The notes: a model not told the origin generated them from the sequence alone. A DNA stretch of 64,000 nt from Streptomyces sp. MspMP-M5 (GCF_000373585.1 NZ_KB891888.1:1-64000), one strand, 5' to 3'; counted from the stretch's first letter, positions 26,670 through 36,351 are shown. Made by a program: numbers and translations.

Positions 26670-26755
26670 GCCACTGACCAGCCGCTCCGTCCAGGCGGGG
26701 TGCAGTCCCGCCTCGGCGGGCGTGCCGGGCCGCAGTCTCGGTGCGTTCGGTGCGT

Positions 26756-28081
26756 TCAGAGCCCAGTCCTCTCGCCGGCGACGCCTTCCCTCTTACGCTG
26801 CCACGGACGGCACATTCCCAGGAAGCTCACGAGCGCGAGAACGGCACACGACAGCTGTACGACCGCCATCGGAACGGCCGTCCGCTCGCCGGCGATCCCC
26901 ACCAGCGGCGAGGCCACCGCGCCGAGCAGGAAGGTCGAGGTGCCCAGCAGCGCGGAGGCGGAGCCGGCCGCGTGCGGGGTGCGCAGCAGCGCCAGAGTGT
27001 TGGTGCTCGGCATCACCAGACCCATCGACGACATCAGCACGAACAGCCCCGCGGCCACCGGCACCAGCCCGGCCTTTCCGAAGACCCCGGCCGACATCAG
27101 CAGCAGGGCCGCGCCGGCCAGCGCGACCAGCGCCAGCCCGGTGCCCAGCACCTTGTCCAGGCCGACCCGGCCGACCAGCAGCTTGCCGTTGATCTGGCCG
27201 ACCGCGACCAGCCCGACGGAGTTGAGGCCGAAGAGCAGGCTGAAGGTCTGCGGGGAGGCGCCGTAGATGGCCTGGACGACGAACGGCGAGGCCGCGATGT
27301 AGGCGAAGAGCGCGGCGAAGGCGAACGCGCCGACCAGCAGATAGCCGGAGAAGACCCGGTCGGCGAGGAGGTCGCGCATGGTGCGCAGGGCCGGACCGAG
27401 GCCGCCCGGCTGCCGGCGCTCCGGCGGCAGCGTCTCGCCCAGCCGGCGCCATACGAGGAGGGTGAGCAGCAGCCCGACCACGGTCAGCACCACGAAGACC
27501 CCGCGCCAGTCGGTGACCCGGAGGATCTGGCCGCCGATCAGCGGGGCGACCACCGGCGCCACCCCGGAGATCAGCATCAGCGTGGCGAAGAAACGGGCCA
27601 TCGCCACCCCGTCGTACAGGTCGCGCACCACAGCCCGGGCGATGACGATGCCGGCCGCGCCGGCCAGTCCCTGGAGCAGCCGGAAACCGATCAGGACCTC
27701 GGCGTCGGTGGCGACCGCGCACAGGGCGGTGGCGAGCACGTAGACGACCATGCCGACGAGCAGCGGCCGGCGGCGGCCCCACTTGTCGCTCATCGGGCCG
27801 ACGATCATCTGCCCCAGGGCCATGCCGGCGAGGCAGGTGGTGAGGGTGAGCTGGACGGTGGCGGCCGGACTGTGCAGGGCGGCGGTGACCTGCGGCAGCG
27901 CCGGCAGGTACATGTCCATGGAGAGCGGCGGGACCGCGGTGAGCCCGCCGAGGACGAGGGTGACGAGCAGGCTGGTGCGGCGGGCGGCGACCGGTGCCGC
28001 GGGCGCGTCCCGCCCGGATATGGCGGGTCGTTCGGGTCTGTCGTCCCGGGCCTCGGCGGCGGGGGCACCGGACTCTGTCAT
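26756..28081 (-). CDS. Bcr/CflA family multidrug MFS exporter
   Basis: The product is 441 residues with 12 predicted helices. Helix 1 ends in the Bcr/CflA-typical PPLSMDMYLPALP. Motif A is MSDKWGRRRPLL, and motif C is around APVVAPLIGGQIL. I chose ATG 28081 because GGAG sits 6 bases before it; the earlier ATG 28093 has none. The serine-hydrolase gene follows with at most a few bases of overlap, so the two are probably co-transcribed. The substrate is unknown. Confidence 0.92.
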   Translation of the reverse strand: MTESGAPAAEARDDRPERPAISGRDAPAAPVAARRTSLLVTLVLGGLTAVPPLSMDMYLPALPQVTAALHSPAATVQLTLTTCLAGMALGQMIVGPMSDKWGRRRPLLVGMVVYVLATALCAVATDAEVLIGFRLLQGLAGAAGIVIARAVVRDLYDGVAMARFFATLMLISGVAPVVAPLIGGQILRVTDWRGVFVVLTVVGLLLTLLVWRRLGETLPPERRQPGGLGPALRTMRDLLADRVFSGYLLVGAFAFAALFAYIAASPFVVQAIYGASPQTFSLLFGLNSVGLVAVGQINGKLLVGRVGLDKVLGTGLALVALAGAALLLMSAGVFGKAGLVPVAAGLFVLMSSMGLVMPSTNTLALLRTPHAAGSASALLGTSTFLLGAVASPLVGIAGERTAVPMAVVQLSCAVLALVSFLGMCRPWQRKREGVAGERTGL

Positions 28082-28354
28082 GAGCGTCTCCATGATTCGG
28101 TGATGGCGGCCACCATCGTGGCACGCGGGCCGCACGGCAGGGGGCGTGCGGAGGGGGGTCTTTGGTCGTAGGGCCTTGGGGCGGGTTGGAGGTGGGAGGT
28201 CCTACGTCCGCCGGAGGGGCTGGGGTCGGGATCGGAAGGACCCGTGCCCGTCCCCGCCGTCAACTGCCGCCCGGTCCGCGGCTGCTGGCGGTACCGCCCG
28301 GCTCGCGCCCGATTCGCGCCCGGTTCGCACCCCGTCCGCCATTACGCTGCCGCC

Positions 28355-29287
28355 ATGGCATATGACGCAGAGCGGGCAGGGTCGGCACAGGCGACACCGG
28401 TGGCACGGGCCGGGCAGGTGGGCGGCACCGCCACCGCGGCCCGGCCGACCCTCCCGGCACCTGCCTCCCGGGGCCGCACCCCGCGGACGGCTCCGGTGCC
28501 CCAGGAGGCCCGGGAGGACGGCGCGGCGGGCCGGCGGGTGGCGCTGGTCACCGGCGCGGGCTCGGGCATCGGCCGGGCGGTCGCGCTGGCACTGGCCGCC
28601 GACAACTGGACGGTGGTGCTGGCCGGCCGGCGCGCCGAGGCGCTGGAGGAGACCTCCCGCCAGGTGGGCTACGCGGGCATCGAGGGCCCCGCCGTGCTGC
28701 CCGTCCCGACCGACGTCACCCGCCCCGACGAGGTCACCGCCCTGTTCACCGCGCTCCGCGACCGCTTCGGCCGGCTGGACCTGCTCTTCAACAACGCCGG
28801 CGCGTTCGGCCCGCCGGTCCCGCTGGAGGAACTCTCCTACGAGGACTGGCGGGCGGTGGTCGACGTCAACCTCAACGGCGCCTTCCTGTGCGCCCAGGCC
28901 GCGTTCCGCACGATGAAGGAGCAGGACCCGCAGGGCGGCCGGATCATCAACAACGGCTCCCTCTCCGCCCATGTGCCGCGGCCGCACTCGATCGCGTACA
29001 CCGCCACCAAGCACGCGATGACCGGCCTCACCAAGTCACTGTCCCTGGACGGCCGTCCGTACCGGATCGCCTGCGGCCAGATCGACATCGGCAACGCGGC
29101 CACCGAGATGACCGGCCGGATGCAGACCGGGATCCTCCAGGCCAGCGGCCGCACCGAGGTCGAACCGGTGATGGACACGGCCGACGTGGCCCGTACGGTC
29201 GTGCACATGGCGACGCTCCCGTTGGAGGCCAATGTGCAGTTCGCGACAGTGATGGCGACCACCATGCCCTACGTCGGTCGGGGCTGA
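28355..29287 (+). CDS. Short-chain dehydrogenase/reductase
   Basis: The product is 310 residues. The Rossmann motif TGAGSGIGRA, the structural NNAG, the catalytic Ser in NGSLSAH and the YTATKHA Tyr-Lys pair are all present, so it should be an active NAD(P)-dependent classical SDR. The N-terminal 60 residues are low-complexity Ala/Pro/Arg and unlike the family. Either ATG 28355 is used with a disordered tail, or translation begins nearer the Rossmann fold (GTG in GRRVALVTG). The substrate is unknown. Confidence 0.88.
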   Translation: MAYDAERAGSAQATPVARAGQVGGTATAARPTLPAPASRGRTPRTAPVPQEAREDGAAGRRVALVTGAGSGIGRAVALALAADNWTVVLAGRRAEALEETSRQVGYAGIEGPAVLPVPTDVTRPDEVTALFTALRDRFGRLDLLFNNAGAFGPPVPLEELSYEDWRAVVDVNLNGAFLCAQAAFRTMKEQDPQGGRIINNGSLSAHVPRPHSIAYTATKHAMTGLTKSLSLDGRPYRIACGQIDIGNAATEMTGRMQTGILQASGRTEVEPVMDTADVARTVVHMATLPLEANVQFATVMATTMPYVGRG

Positions 29288-29397
29288 CGCACCCTGGGAC
29301 GCGTACCGCAGGCAGTGGGCCGCGTGCCGTGGGCCGCGTGCACGTGGGCCGTGGGCCGCCCGGGAATAGCCGGGCGGCGGCGGACGGTTACCCGATC

Positions 29398-30300
29398 ATG
29401 ACTGCCGAAACCGCCGCCGGGGACACCGTCCGCACCCCCGAGGTCCTCCGCTACACCGCCTTCTCCGCCGACCCCGCGGGGGGCAATCCGGCCGGCGTCG
29501 TCCTGGACGCCACCGGGCTGGACGACGCAGCCCAGCTGGCCATCGCCGCCGAACTGGGCTACTCCGAGACCGCGTTCCTCACCGCGCCGCCCGAGGGCCT
29601 GGGCGAGCCCGGCCGGGCGTTCACCATCCGGTACTTCAGCCCGCTCGCCGAGGTCGCCTTCTGCGGCCATGCCACGGTCGCCACCGCGGTCGCGCTGGCC
29701 GAGCGGCTGGGCCCCGGCGACCTGGTCTTCGCCACCCAGGCGGGCCCGGTCCCGGTCACCGTCACCCGGCAGGACGGTGCCCTGCGCGCCACCCTCACCA
29801 GCGTCGAGCCGCGCATCGAGCCGATCGCCCCGGCCGACCTCACCGAGGCACTGGCCGCGCTGGACTGGCCGGCCGCCGACCTCGACCCGGCGCTGCCGCC
29901 CCGCATCGCCTACGCCGGCGCCCGCCACCTGGTCCTCGGCGCCGCCACCCGCGAGCGACTGGCCAAGCTCGTCTACGACTTCGACCGCCTGGCCGCCCTG
30001 ATGCGCCGCCTCGACCTGACGACCCTTCAGTTGGTGTGGCGGGAGAGCGACACGGTCTTCCACGTCCGCGACCCGTTCCCGGTCGGCGGCGTGGTGGAGG
30101 ACCCGGCGACGGGCGCCGCGGCCGCCGCCTTCGGCGCGTACACCCGCGCCCTGGGCCTGACCACCGCCCCCGCCACCCTCACCCTCCACCAGGGCCACGA
30201 CCTCGGCCGCCCCGGCCTCCTCACCGTCGACCTGCGCCCCGGCGACCCCCGCTCCCACGTCAGCGGCACGGCCACCCGCATGGGGGCGACGGACGCCTGA
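29398..30300 (+). CDS. PhzF family phenazine-biosynthesis-like isomerase
   Basis: The product is 300 residues, normal full length. Landmarks are RYTAFSADPAGGNPAGVVLD, the catalytic Glu in ELGYSETAFL, the loop FCGHATVATAVAL, and GGVVEDPATGAAAAAFGAY opening the second half. It acts in the cytoplasm; the substrate is unknown. It follows the SDR by 110 bp on the same strand. Its TGA stop is in the same frame as the degenerate protease that follows. Confidence 0.93.
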   Translation: MTAETAAGDTVRTPEVLRYTAFSADPAGGNPAGVVLDATGLDDAAQLAIAAELGYSETAFLTAPPEGLGEPGRAFTIRYFSPLAEVAFCGHATVATAVALAERLGPGDLVFATQAGPVPVTVTRQDGALRATLTSVEPRIEPIAPADLTEALAALDWPAADLDPALPPRIAYAGARHLVLGAATRERLAKLVYDFDRLAALMRRLDLTTLQLVWRESDTVFHVRDPFPVGGVVEDPATGAAAAAFGAYTRALGLTTAPATLTLHQGHDLGRPGLLTVDLRPGDPRSHVSGTATRMGATDA

Positions 30301-30360
30301 CCGCGGCGGGGACGCAGTCCTGCGGGGCCGAGGCCGGGGCCGCCGTCGCTCCCGCCCCTG

Positions 30361-31056
30361 CCGCCCCTGCTCCCCGGAATCGAGACCGGCGGCCCCTGGA
30401 CCGCCGGCGGCGCGGTCACCCACACCACCGGCCGGGTCTTCTTCACCTACCAGGGGCGCCCCGCCTCCTGCTCGGGCGACGCGGTGACCAGCGCCAACAG
30501 GAGCACGGTGCTGACCGCCGGCCACTGCGTGAAGCTGAAGGGCAGCTGGCACACCCACTGGGTGTTCGTCCCCGGCTACCACGACGGCCGGGCCCCGTAC
30601 GGGAAATGGAGCGCGACGAAGACCCTCGCCACCCCCCAGTGGGCGGCCCGCGAGGACCTCGACTACGACGTGGGCGCCGCGGTCGTCGCCCCCGTCGGCG
30701 GCCGCCGGCTCACCGACACCGTCGGCGGCCAGGGCCTGTCCTTCAACTCCGGCTACGGCAGGCGGACATATGCCTTCGGCTACCCCGCCGCCGCCCCCTA
30801 CGACGGCAGCAAGCTCACCTACTGCTCCGGCACGCCCCTCAAGGACCCGCTGCTCTCCACCGACCACGGCCTCCCGTGCAACATGACCGGCGGTTCCAGC
30901 GGCGGCCCCTGGTTCACCTCGTTCAACCCCCGAACCGGCACCGGCCTGCAGTCCTCGGTGAACAGCTTCGGCTACCAGTTCCTGCCGAGCACCATGTTCG
31001 GCCCGTACTTCGGTACCGACGCCAAAAACCTCTACGACAAGGCACAGCCCTCCTGA
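30361..31056 (+). pseudogene. Trypsin-like serine protease lacking its N-terminus
   Basis: The frame encodes about 230 residues of a secreted chymotrypsin-fold protease. The triad is intact: His in LTAGHC, Asp in DLDYDVGA, Ser in GGSSGGPW. Homologous sequence begins at about LLPGIETGGPWTAGGAV (30379), but there is no signal peptide, and the frame has no start codon back to the phzF TGA at 30298. The only in-frame start is GTG 30484, which would delete the first beta-strands. I conclude that the 5' end was lost by deletion, so export and folding should fail. A programmed readthrough of the phzF stop is formally possible but unsupported. Confidence 0.7.
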
Positions 31057-31123
31057 ACCACAGGCACCACGTCCGGCGCCCCTGCGAAGCCGTGCCCCCA
31101 CACGGCCCACCACGAGGGCCCAC

Positions 31124-31573
31124 TCAGCCGACGCCCGCCACGCTTCCGCCCTCTCCCCCTCGCCGCACCGCACACGCCCCGTCCCGCGGCCCACAGGACA
31201 CCGTGAACACCCCGCCCCCTGCCTCGGCCCCGGCACCCCCGGACGGCTGGACGGTCACCCCACCCTCCCGGTGCCCCGCACCGAAGGTGTCGTCCCGCCA
31301 CCCCAGCAGCGCCGACGCCAACACCACGATCAACACCAGCACCACAAAGACCAGCAACGGCCGCACCCGCTGCACCAGCCGACGCACCCGCCCGTCCCGC
31401 CACCCGAGCCCACGGGACACCCCCCGCATCCCGCCCGTGGACGGCGTCCCCCTGCGCGGTCCCGACGCCGACCCCGACCCTGCCCCCGCCCCCGTCCCGG
31501 GCCGGCGGTGCCACCCCAACGCCCGCCCGATCCGCCGCTTCCAATACACCAGCCGGTAGTAGTGCTTCAGCAC
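31124..31573 (-). CDS. Hypothetical single-pass membrane protein
   Basis: The product is 149 residues from GTG 31573. A basic N-terminus (MLKHYYRLVYWKRRIGRALGW) and a Gly/Ser-rich linker lead to one strong membrane helix, LLVFVVLVLIVVLASALLG (about 73-91). A Gly/Ala-rich extracellular tail with two Cys follows. Third-position GC is very high on this strand, which supports coding, but the region is open in other frames too. The ribosome-binding site is a G-rich stretch. I do not recognise the protein. Confidence 0.45.
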   Translation of the reverse strand: MLKHYYRLVYWKRRIGRALGWHRRPGTGAGAGSGSASGPRRGTPSTGGMRGVSRGLGWRDGRVRRLVQRVRPLLVFVVLVLIVVLASALLGWRDDTFGAGHREGGVTVQPSGGAGAEAGGGVFTVSCGPRDGACAVRRGGEGGSVAGVG

Positions 31574-31656
31574 CTCGGCGCCCCCTCATGTCACTGCCCG
31601 GGAAGCCACGAGACTACTGCCACCCACCAACCCCGGCCCCCTCCCCGTACACCAAA

Positions 31657-31700
31657 GGCCCCGCCCCGGCCCCCTGAGCAGGCGGGGGCGGGGCGGGGCC
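31657..31700 (-). terminator. Hairpin terminator downstream of the secreted protein gene
   Basis: GGCCCCGCCCC (31657-31667) pairs perfectly with GGGGCGGGGCC (31690-31700), 20 bp beyond the stop of the gene at 31720-32262. Confidence 0.6.
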
Positions 31701-31719
31701 CAGGCGGCATCCCGCCGCG

Positions 31720-32262
31720 TCAGGCCAGACCGGCCAGCCCCTTGACCGGAAGCTGCTTCGTCGAAGGCAGCCCCTTCGTGGGCAGGGCGCCGCCCAGCGT
31801 GTCCCCGGACGCCGCGTCCGTCAGCGCCTTCCCCGGCAGCGCGTCGGTCAGGCCCTGACCCTTCCCCTTCCCGTGCCCGGACAGCCCCTCCGTCGGCAGC
31901 CCACCGAGCAGTCCGCCCTCGGCGGTGCCCGCCTGCGACGCCGCACCGAGCAGCTCCCCGGTGGTTCCGGCGGCCGTCCCCGCCGTCTCCGCCGCCTTCG
32001 GCGTCACCGTCGCCGCGGCCCCGCCGACCGCGTTGCTCGCCGCCGGCACCACCTCGTCGACGACCGCGCCCTGGGCCCCGCCCGCGACGTGCGTCACCTG
32101 CTGCACGGCCCCGTCCGCCGCGCTCCCCAGGCTGCCGGAGTCCACGTTGGACAGCCCGCCCAGGTCCGGGGTCTTCGGTACGTCGGCGGCGTGGGCTCCG
32201 GCAGCCGACCCCAGCGTCATCGCGGCCGCGGCCATACCCACTGCCGTCAGAACTCGTCGCAT
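31720..32262 (-). CDS. Secreted Ala/Gly-rich protein
   Basis: The product is 180 residues. A signal peptide (MRRVLTAVGMAAAAMTLGSA, cleavage probably after AGAHA) is followed by a low-complexity mature protein rich in Ala, Gly, Thr and Leu, with repeated LGG/LPxxGL patterns and no Cys. GAGGAG lies 6 bases before ATG 32262. Such short secreted proteins occur across Streptomyces (sometimes labelled ATP-binding protein by mistake). No enzymatic motif is visible. Confidence 0.8.
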   Translation of the reverse strand: MRRVLTAVGMAAAAMTLGSAAGAHAADVPKTPDLGGLSNVDSGSLGSAADGAVQQVTHVAGGAQGAVVDEVVPAASNAVGGAAATVTPKAAETAGTAAGTTGELLGAASQAGTAEGGLLGGLPTEGLSGHGKGKGQGLTDALPGKALTDAASGDTLGGALPTKGLPSTKQLPVKGLAGLA

Positions 32263-32449
32263 CAAGGCTCCTCAAGGAATGGAGATCTGCTTGTGTGATG
32301 AGAACGATGAGCTGCGCACCCGGACACGCCCACCACCCCCCGGCCCGGCGCACAGAGCGCACAGGGGGCGGACGAAACGGCCGGGCACGCCGGGGCAATG
32401 AGCGCGCCCGAATCTCCGGCGTCCGGCCTTCCTCCCACAGGCTTCCCGG

Positions 32450-34498
32450 TCAGCGGCGGTTTCGGGGCACCCGTGCGGTCATCAGCGTCGCGTTCGGCGC
32501 CAGACGGGCGAGGACGGGACGGCCGGCGGAATCGGTGGCCAGGGTGGCGGCACCGACCACCGCACCGCCGATGGTCCGCCATCGTGGGGCGGCCCCGGCG
32601 CCAAGAGTGGCCAGGCTGGTGGTCCCGTCGTTGTTGCGGGCGGCCAGGAGCACGCCGTCGTCGGTGGGGTGCAAGGCGAGGACCCCGTATCCGCGGGCGA
32701 CCAGACCGACGCGTTCGCCGTGCCAGGCCCCGCCGCCGGCCGGAAGGCGGTGGACGAGCGGGCGGGCGGACCTGGCCTCACGGAACGCGAGGAGGAGCGA
32801 GCCGTCGGGCAGGGCCAGCGCGGTGGGCGGATCAGCCGGGCTCGGCAGGCCGGTGCGGCGGAGGAAGAACTGCCCCCCGGGGTACTCCTGTTGCCAGTGG
32901 TGGACGGTGTTGTGCCCCGACCCGAAGACATGGACGCATCCCTTGCCGTCGGTGACGACCGCAAGCCCCTCCTGCACCTCCGCGGCGGGCAGGTCCGTCC
33001 AGTCGCCCCAGGTACCGTCGCCGTGCAGTCGACGGGCGGAGACGGACTTGGCCCAATTGCGGGCGAAGAGCCACGTCGTCCCGTCGGCGCCCCGGGTCAC
33101 GACGGGACCGCCGACCCGACGGCCGTGGTCGGGCGTCCCGTCGGGGGTACCGAGCGAGGTCCAGGCGCGGAACGGACCGCCCGGAACGGGCTGTTCGGTC
33201 ATGACGATCTCGCGGCGGTTGTCCGGCGCCTTGGGCCCCAGGGCCGCGATGCGCTGGGCGAACAGCTGCCAGCGGCCGTCTTCGGTGAGGGTGGCGGACA
33301 GTCCCGGCAACAGCCCGTCGCCGCCCAGCGGTTCCGGCGACGTCCAGGTGCCGCTGCCCCGCCCGGTCTCCTGCCATCTGACGGCCTGCCCGGCGAGAAC
33401 GGCGAACGCGGTCAGCCGCCCGTCGGCTGCCTGCCGTACCTGGGGGGCGGCGGTGGGATGGCGCAGGCTGGTGCGCTGCAGCCAGCCGGTGCGGTAGGAG
33501 CGGTTCCGGCCGACGTCGTAGTCTCCGCAGCCGGCGGGGAAGTCGCAGGAATCCGGGGCGCCGCCATAGGCGTTGAGCGCCGCTGCCTTGTCGCGGACGA
33601 GCTGTGCGGGAAGGTTGTCGGGCCAGCGCTCGTTGTAGTAGCCGCGGTATGCCATGACGGCGTGGAGGCGACCGTCGCCGGGGCCCTTGTAGCGCGCGAG
33701 GGCCGCGTAGGTGAAGAGCGCGGCAGCCGTGTGGTCCGGGTGGTCGGAGTAGCCGGCCTGGTCGTGGTGGCGCCGGTGCCGTGCGTCGTGCACCTGCATG
33801 TCCGGGTCGGGATCCAGGGTCCGCACCAGCGTGGGCCGGTACCGGTCGAGGAGCTGGACCAGCACGTCGATCAGTCCGGACCGGGTGACTTTCTGGGAGA
33901 GGCGCACGGGAGAACCCGTGCTGACCAGAGTGCTGGTGACCATGGTGGGGTCCGCCCACAGGTCGGGCAGGCCGCGTTTGCGGCCGGGCCCGGTGCCGGA
34001 GTGCTGGTGCACGCCCAGGAAGATCAGCTGGATGCCGGGGTGGCCGGCCAGGGTGTTCACTTCGACGAGCGTGCCGTCGGGCAGGGCCAGTGCCTGCATC
34101 CCCCAGCCCGCGTGCGGATCGCCGGTCGCCATGAGCGCGTATGCCTGGCGCAGCCCCTGACGGCGGGCGCCCGCGTACGCGGCGAGGTTGGGCGCGGGCC
34201 GCGGCCGGCCCGGCACCTTGTTGACGCCGCCGGTCTCGCCGCAGTTCAGATAGACGCTGACGAGCTGGTCGTTGGCCCCGATGGTCTGCCGGACCTCGGG
34301 GTTCATGAAGTACAGGTCGTCGTCCGGGTGGGCGAGTATCTGCATGACCCGGCTGCCGTTCCGGCCGTCCTCCGCGGCGGCCACCGCGCCGCGTCTGGCG
34401 GACGGCGGGGAGACCGTCCGCGTGGCGCCGGTGCACCCCGCCGCGGTGAGGGCGACGAGGCCGGCGACGAGGGCGCGGCGGGTGGGCTGTGGTCGCAC
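32450..34498 (-). CDS. Lipoprotein PIG-L deacetylase with C-terminal beta-propeller
   Basis: The product is 682 residues. The N-terminus is a lipoprotein signal ending AAGC (Cys22). The PIG-L (LmbE) domain starts at the zinc motif AHPDDD (residues 56-61), with the second cluster YSDHPDHTAA. The family hydrolyses N-acetylglucosamine groups. After residue about 350, four to five propeller blades follow, each with a DGRL/DGxxxLF-type strand (ADGRLTAFAVLAGQAVRW, EDGRWQLFAQR, GKGCVHVFGSG), probably a glycan-binding PLL-like propeller. The start is GTG 34498 after GAGAG. It lies 17 bp behind the Stealth gene, so one operon. A paralogue is at 44126-46141. Confidence 0.87.
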   Translation of the reverse strand: MRPQPTRRALVAGLVALTAAGCTGATRTVSPPSARRGAVAAAEDGRNGSRVMQILAHPDDDLYFMNPEVRQTIGANDQLVSVYLNCGETGGVNKVPGRPRPAPNLAAYAGARRQGLRQAYALMATGDPHAGWGMQALALPDGTLVEVNTLAGHPGIQLIFLGVHQHSGTGPGRKRGLPDLWADPTMVTSTLVSTGSPVRLSQKVTRSGLIDVLVQLLDRYRPTLVRTLDPDPDMQVHDARHRRHHDQAGYSDHPDHTAAALFTYAALARYKGPGDGRLHAVMAYRGYYNERWPDNLPAQLVRDKAAALNAYGGAPDSCDFPAGCGDYDVGRNRSYRTGWLQRTSLRHPTAAPQVRQAADGRLTAFAVLAGQAVRWQETGRGSGTWTSPEPLGGDGLLPGLSATLTEDGRWQLFAQRIAALGPKAPDNRREIVMTEQPVPGGPFRAWTSLGTPDGTPDHGRRVGGPVVTRGADGTTWLFARNWAKSVSARRLHGDGTWGDWTDLPAAEVQEGLAVVTDGKGCVHVFGSGHNTVHHWQQEYPGGQFFLRRTGLPSPADPPTALALPDGSLLLAFREARSARPLVHRLPAGGGAWHGERVGLVARGYGVLALHPTDDGVLLAARNNDGTTSLATLGAGAAPRWRTIGGAVVGAATLATDSAGRPVLARLAPNATLMTARVPRNRR

Positions 34499-34515
34499 AG
34501 GAGCTCTCTCGCGGG

Positions 34516-36351
34516 TCAGCGGGGTAGTTCGTAGCGGCTGGGCACCGGGAAGTACGACTCCAGGAACGGGCGCAGCAATGCGGCGCTCCGCTCGAAGTCG
34601 TCCTCCGTGGAGAGGGTGTCGTTGAGGCAGAACACCCCCTTGTCGCGCTTGAGGAGGAGCCGGTCGAGCCGGTTGGCCGTGTTGGGGTGGGAGACGTCGA
34701 GGTAGACGTACTCCACGTCGCCGGGGAGTGCCCGCCGGGTGTGGAAGGCGTAGTAGTGGTGGAGGGACGAGGGAATGGAGAGGTCCGTACCACTGCGGAA
34801 CCGCTGGGCGGCCGTCAGGCGGTGCTGCTCGCCGAACTCCTGCTCGATCTCCGCCAGGACGCTCCGGCTCAGCGCGTGCGGGACGTGACGCATCTTGCGT
34901 ACGGGGGTCGTGCCGAAGCGTTCCCGTATCAGCGCGCGGTTGTTCTTTCCCGCGATGGAGACCGGTACGTCCTCCGGCGAGGGCGGCCCGAGCGGGACGA
35001 GGGCGGGCGAGGGGAAGAACTTGGTCAGCCCGTTGGCGAGGAAGAAGTCCCTGGGGGTCAGCTCGGCACCGAGGAAGACGTCGTCGTTGAAGTAGAGGAA
35101 GTGTTCCGACAGGCCGTCGATGCGGTGGAGTTGGCTTTCGATGGCGTGCGAGTTGAAGGTGGGCAGGTGCGTGGGGTCGCCGAAGATCTCGCGGTGGCTG
35201 ACGACCTTGATGCCGGGCTGGGAGGTGTCCAGCCAGGACGGGGTCTGGTCGTCGGTGACGAGGTAGATGTTGCGCACCCACGGTGCGTACATCGCCAACG
35301 ACCGCAGCGAATACCGCAGTTCTTCGTGGTCGGCGTAGCGTGCGGCGTTGGCCGCCTCCTCGTGGTACGCCGTGCCGGCGAACTCGGCCCGGCGGCGCTG
35401 CCACATGGGGTCGGCGCCGTCGACCCAGGTGTAGACGACGTCGATGGGGAAGGTGACGTCCTGGGGCACGGCCACGGTGAACTCCTCACGGGTGCGCACC
35501 CGCACCGGTGAGGCGTCACGCGTCCCGTGGGGGGCGGTGAAGTCGGCCATGGGGACCCGGAGGTAGGGGGCCTGGGCGGGTACGGACTCCGTGATGGAAT
35601 TGCGTCGCGGAGCGATCAGCCGGTCGCCTTCGCGCTTCCAGAACTCGACGTCGCAGCCGTGCTCCGGGCCCAGGACGAGGCGCCGGGTCGGATCGGTGCG
35701 GTACGAGAACAGGCGCAGCGACGTGGCCTTGACGTAGCGCCGCCAACCGGCGATCCGATAGGCGGGGACGACCCGCCCGCCGTCCTCACCCTGCGGGCCG
35801 AAGTACGCAGGACGCGTCCGGCAGAGCTCCGCGAGGGCACGCAGCGCGCGTCCCCGATCCTCGACGGAGACGGCCACCGTGGTCCCGCCGGTCTCGGCGC
35901 GGACGCAGAAGTGGTCGACGTCGGCGGCTTCCAGGGCCGCGGTGACCGCGCCGAGGTTGGCGCGTCGGGCCGTCTCGGGCGAGAGTCGCTCCTCGACGCA
36001 GGCGATCCGCGGTCGGCCGTCCACGGTCAGCACGACACCTTGTGCGGCCTCGACCAGGACACGCTGCTGCGCGGCGAGGCCGGCGCGGCCCACCCGCTGG
36101 ACGCTGCGGCCGACCGCCGCGGCACTGACCAACCGCTTGACGTTGCGCCGCATTTCGGGGGAGTACCGGCCGGCCACCGCCCGCCGCATCCGCTTGGGCA
36201 CGACCTTGCGGTAGACGGCGACGACGGGCGATGCCTCGGTGTTGACCCCGCCGTCGCCTCCGGGGACCACCCCGGCCGCGCGCGACGTGTGCCGGCGTCC
36301 GACTCCTGCTGCGCTCTGCTCCGCGGGCCGCGCGCTCTCGATCTGCTTCAT
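34516..36351 (-). CDS. Stealth family sugar-phosphate transferase (stand-alone)
   Basis: The product is 611 residues. All four Stealth regions are visible: CR1 IDVVYTWVDGADPMW (near 302), CR2 from EELRYSLRSLAMYAPW to FLYFNDDVFLG (about 345-430), CR3 around KNNRALIRERFG, and CR4 around LDVSHPNTANRLDRLLL. Stealth enzymes transfer hexose-1-phosphate to make phosphodiester-linked surface polysaccharides. About 300 N-terminal residues precede CR1, including a stretch RRLVLGPEHGCDVEFW also found in the two fusion proteins. AAGAGGGA precedes ATG 36351. It is the first gene of an operon with the PIG-L lipoprotein. Confidence 0.92.
   Translation of the reverse strand: MKQIESARPAEQSAAGVGRRHTSRAAGVVPGGDGGVNTEASPVVAVYRKVVPKRMRRAVAGRYSPEMRRNVKRLVSAAAVGRSVQRVGRAGLAAQQRVLVEAAQGVVLTVDGRPRIACVEERLSPETARRANLGAVTAALEAADVDHFCVRAETGGTTVAVSVEDRGRALRALAELCRTRPAYFGPQGEDGGRVVPAYRIAGWRRYVKATSLRLFSYRTDPTRRLVLGPEHGCDVEFWKREGDRLIAPRRNSITESVPAQAPYLRVPMADFTAPHGTRDASPVRVRTREEFTVAVPQDVTFPIDVVYTWVDGADPMWQRRRAEFAGTAYHEEAANAARYADHEELRYSLRSLAMYAPWVRNIYLVTDDQTPSWLDTSQPGIKVVSHREIFGDPTHLPTFNSHAIESQLHRIDGLSEHFLYFNDDVFLGAELTPRDFFLANGLTKFFPSPALVPLGPPSPEDVPVSIAGKNNRALIRERFGTTPVRKMRHVPHALSRSVLAEIEQEFGEQHRLTAAQRFRSGTDLSIPSSLHHYYAFHTRRALPGDVEYVYLDVSHPNTANRLDRLLLKRDKGVFCLNDTLSTEDDFERSAALLRPFLESYFPVPSRYELPR
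35069..35304 (-). repeat. 236-bp inverted repeat, copy 1 (in Stealth gene)
   Basis: On the minus strand this block reads almost identically to 39680-39915 on the plus strand; I count about 5 mismatches, synonymous sites included. It covers conserved region 2 of the Stealth domain. Confidence 0.85.

Noticed and set aside
28078..28354. Short frames between the MFS and SDR genes
   Set aside because: No codon bias or motif; this is the divergent promoter region.
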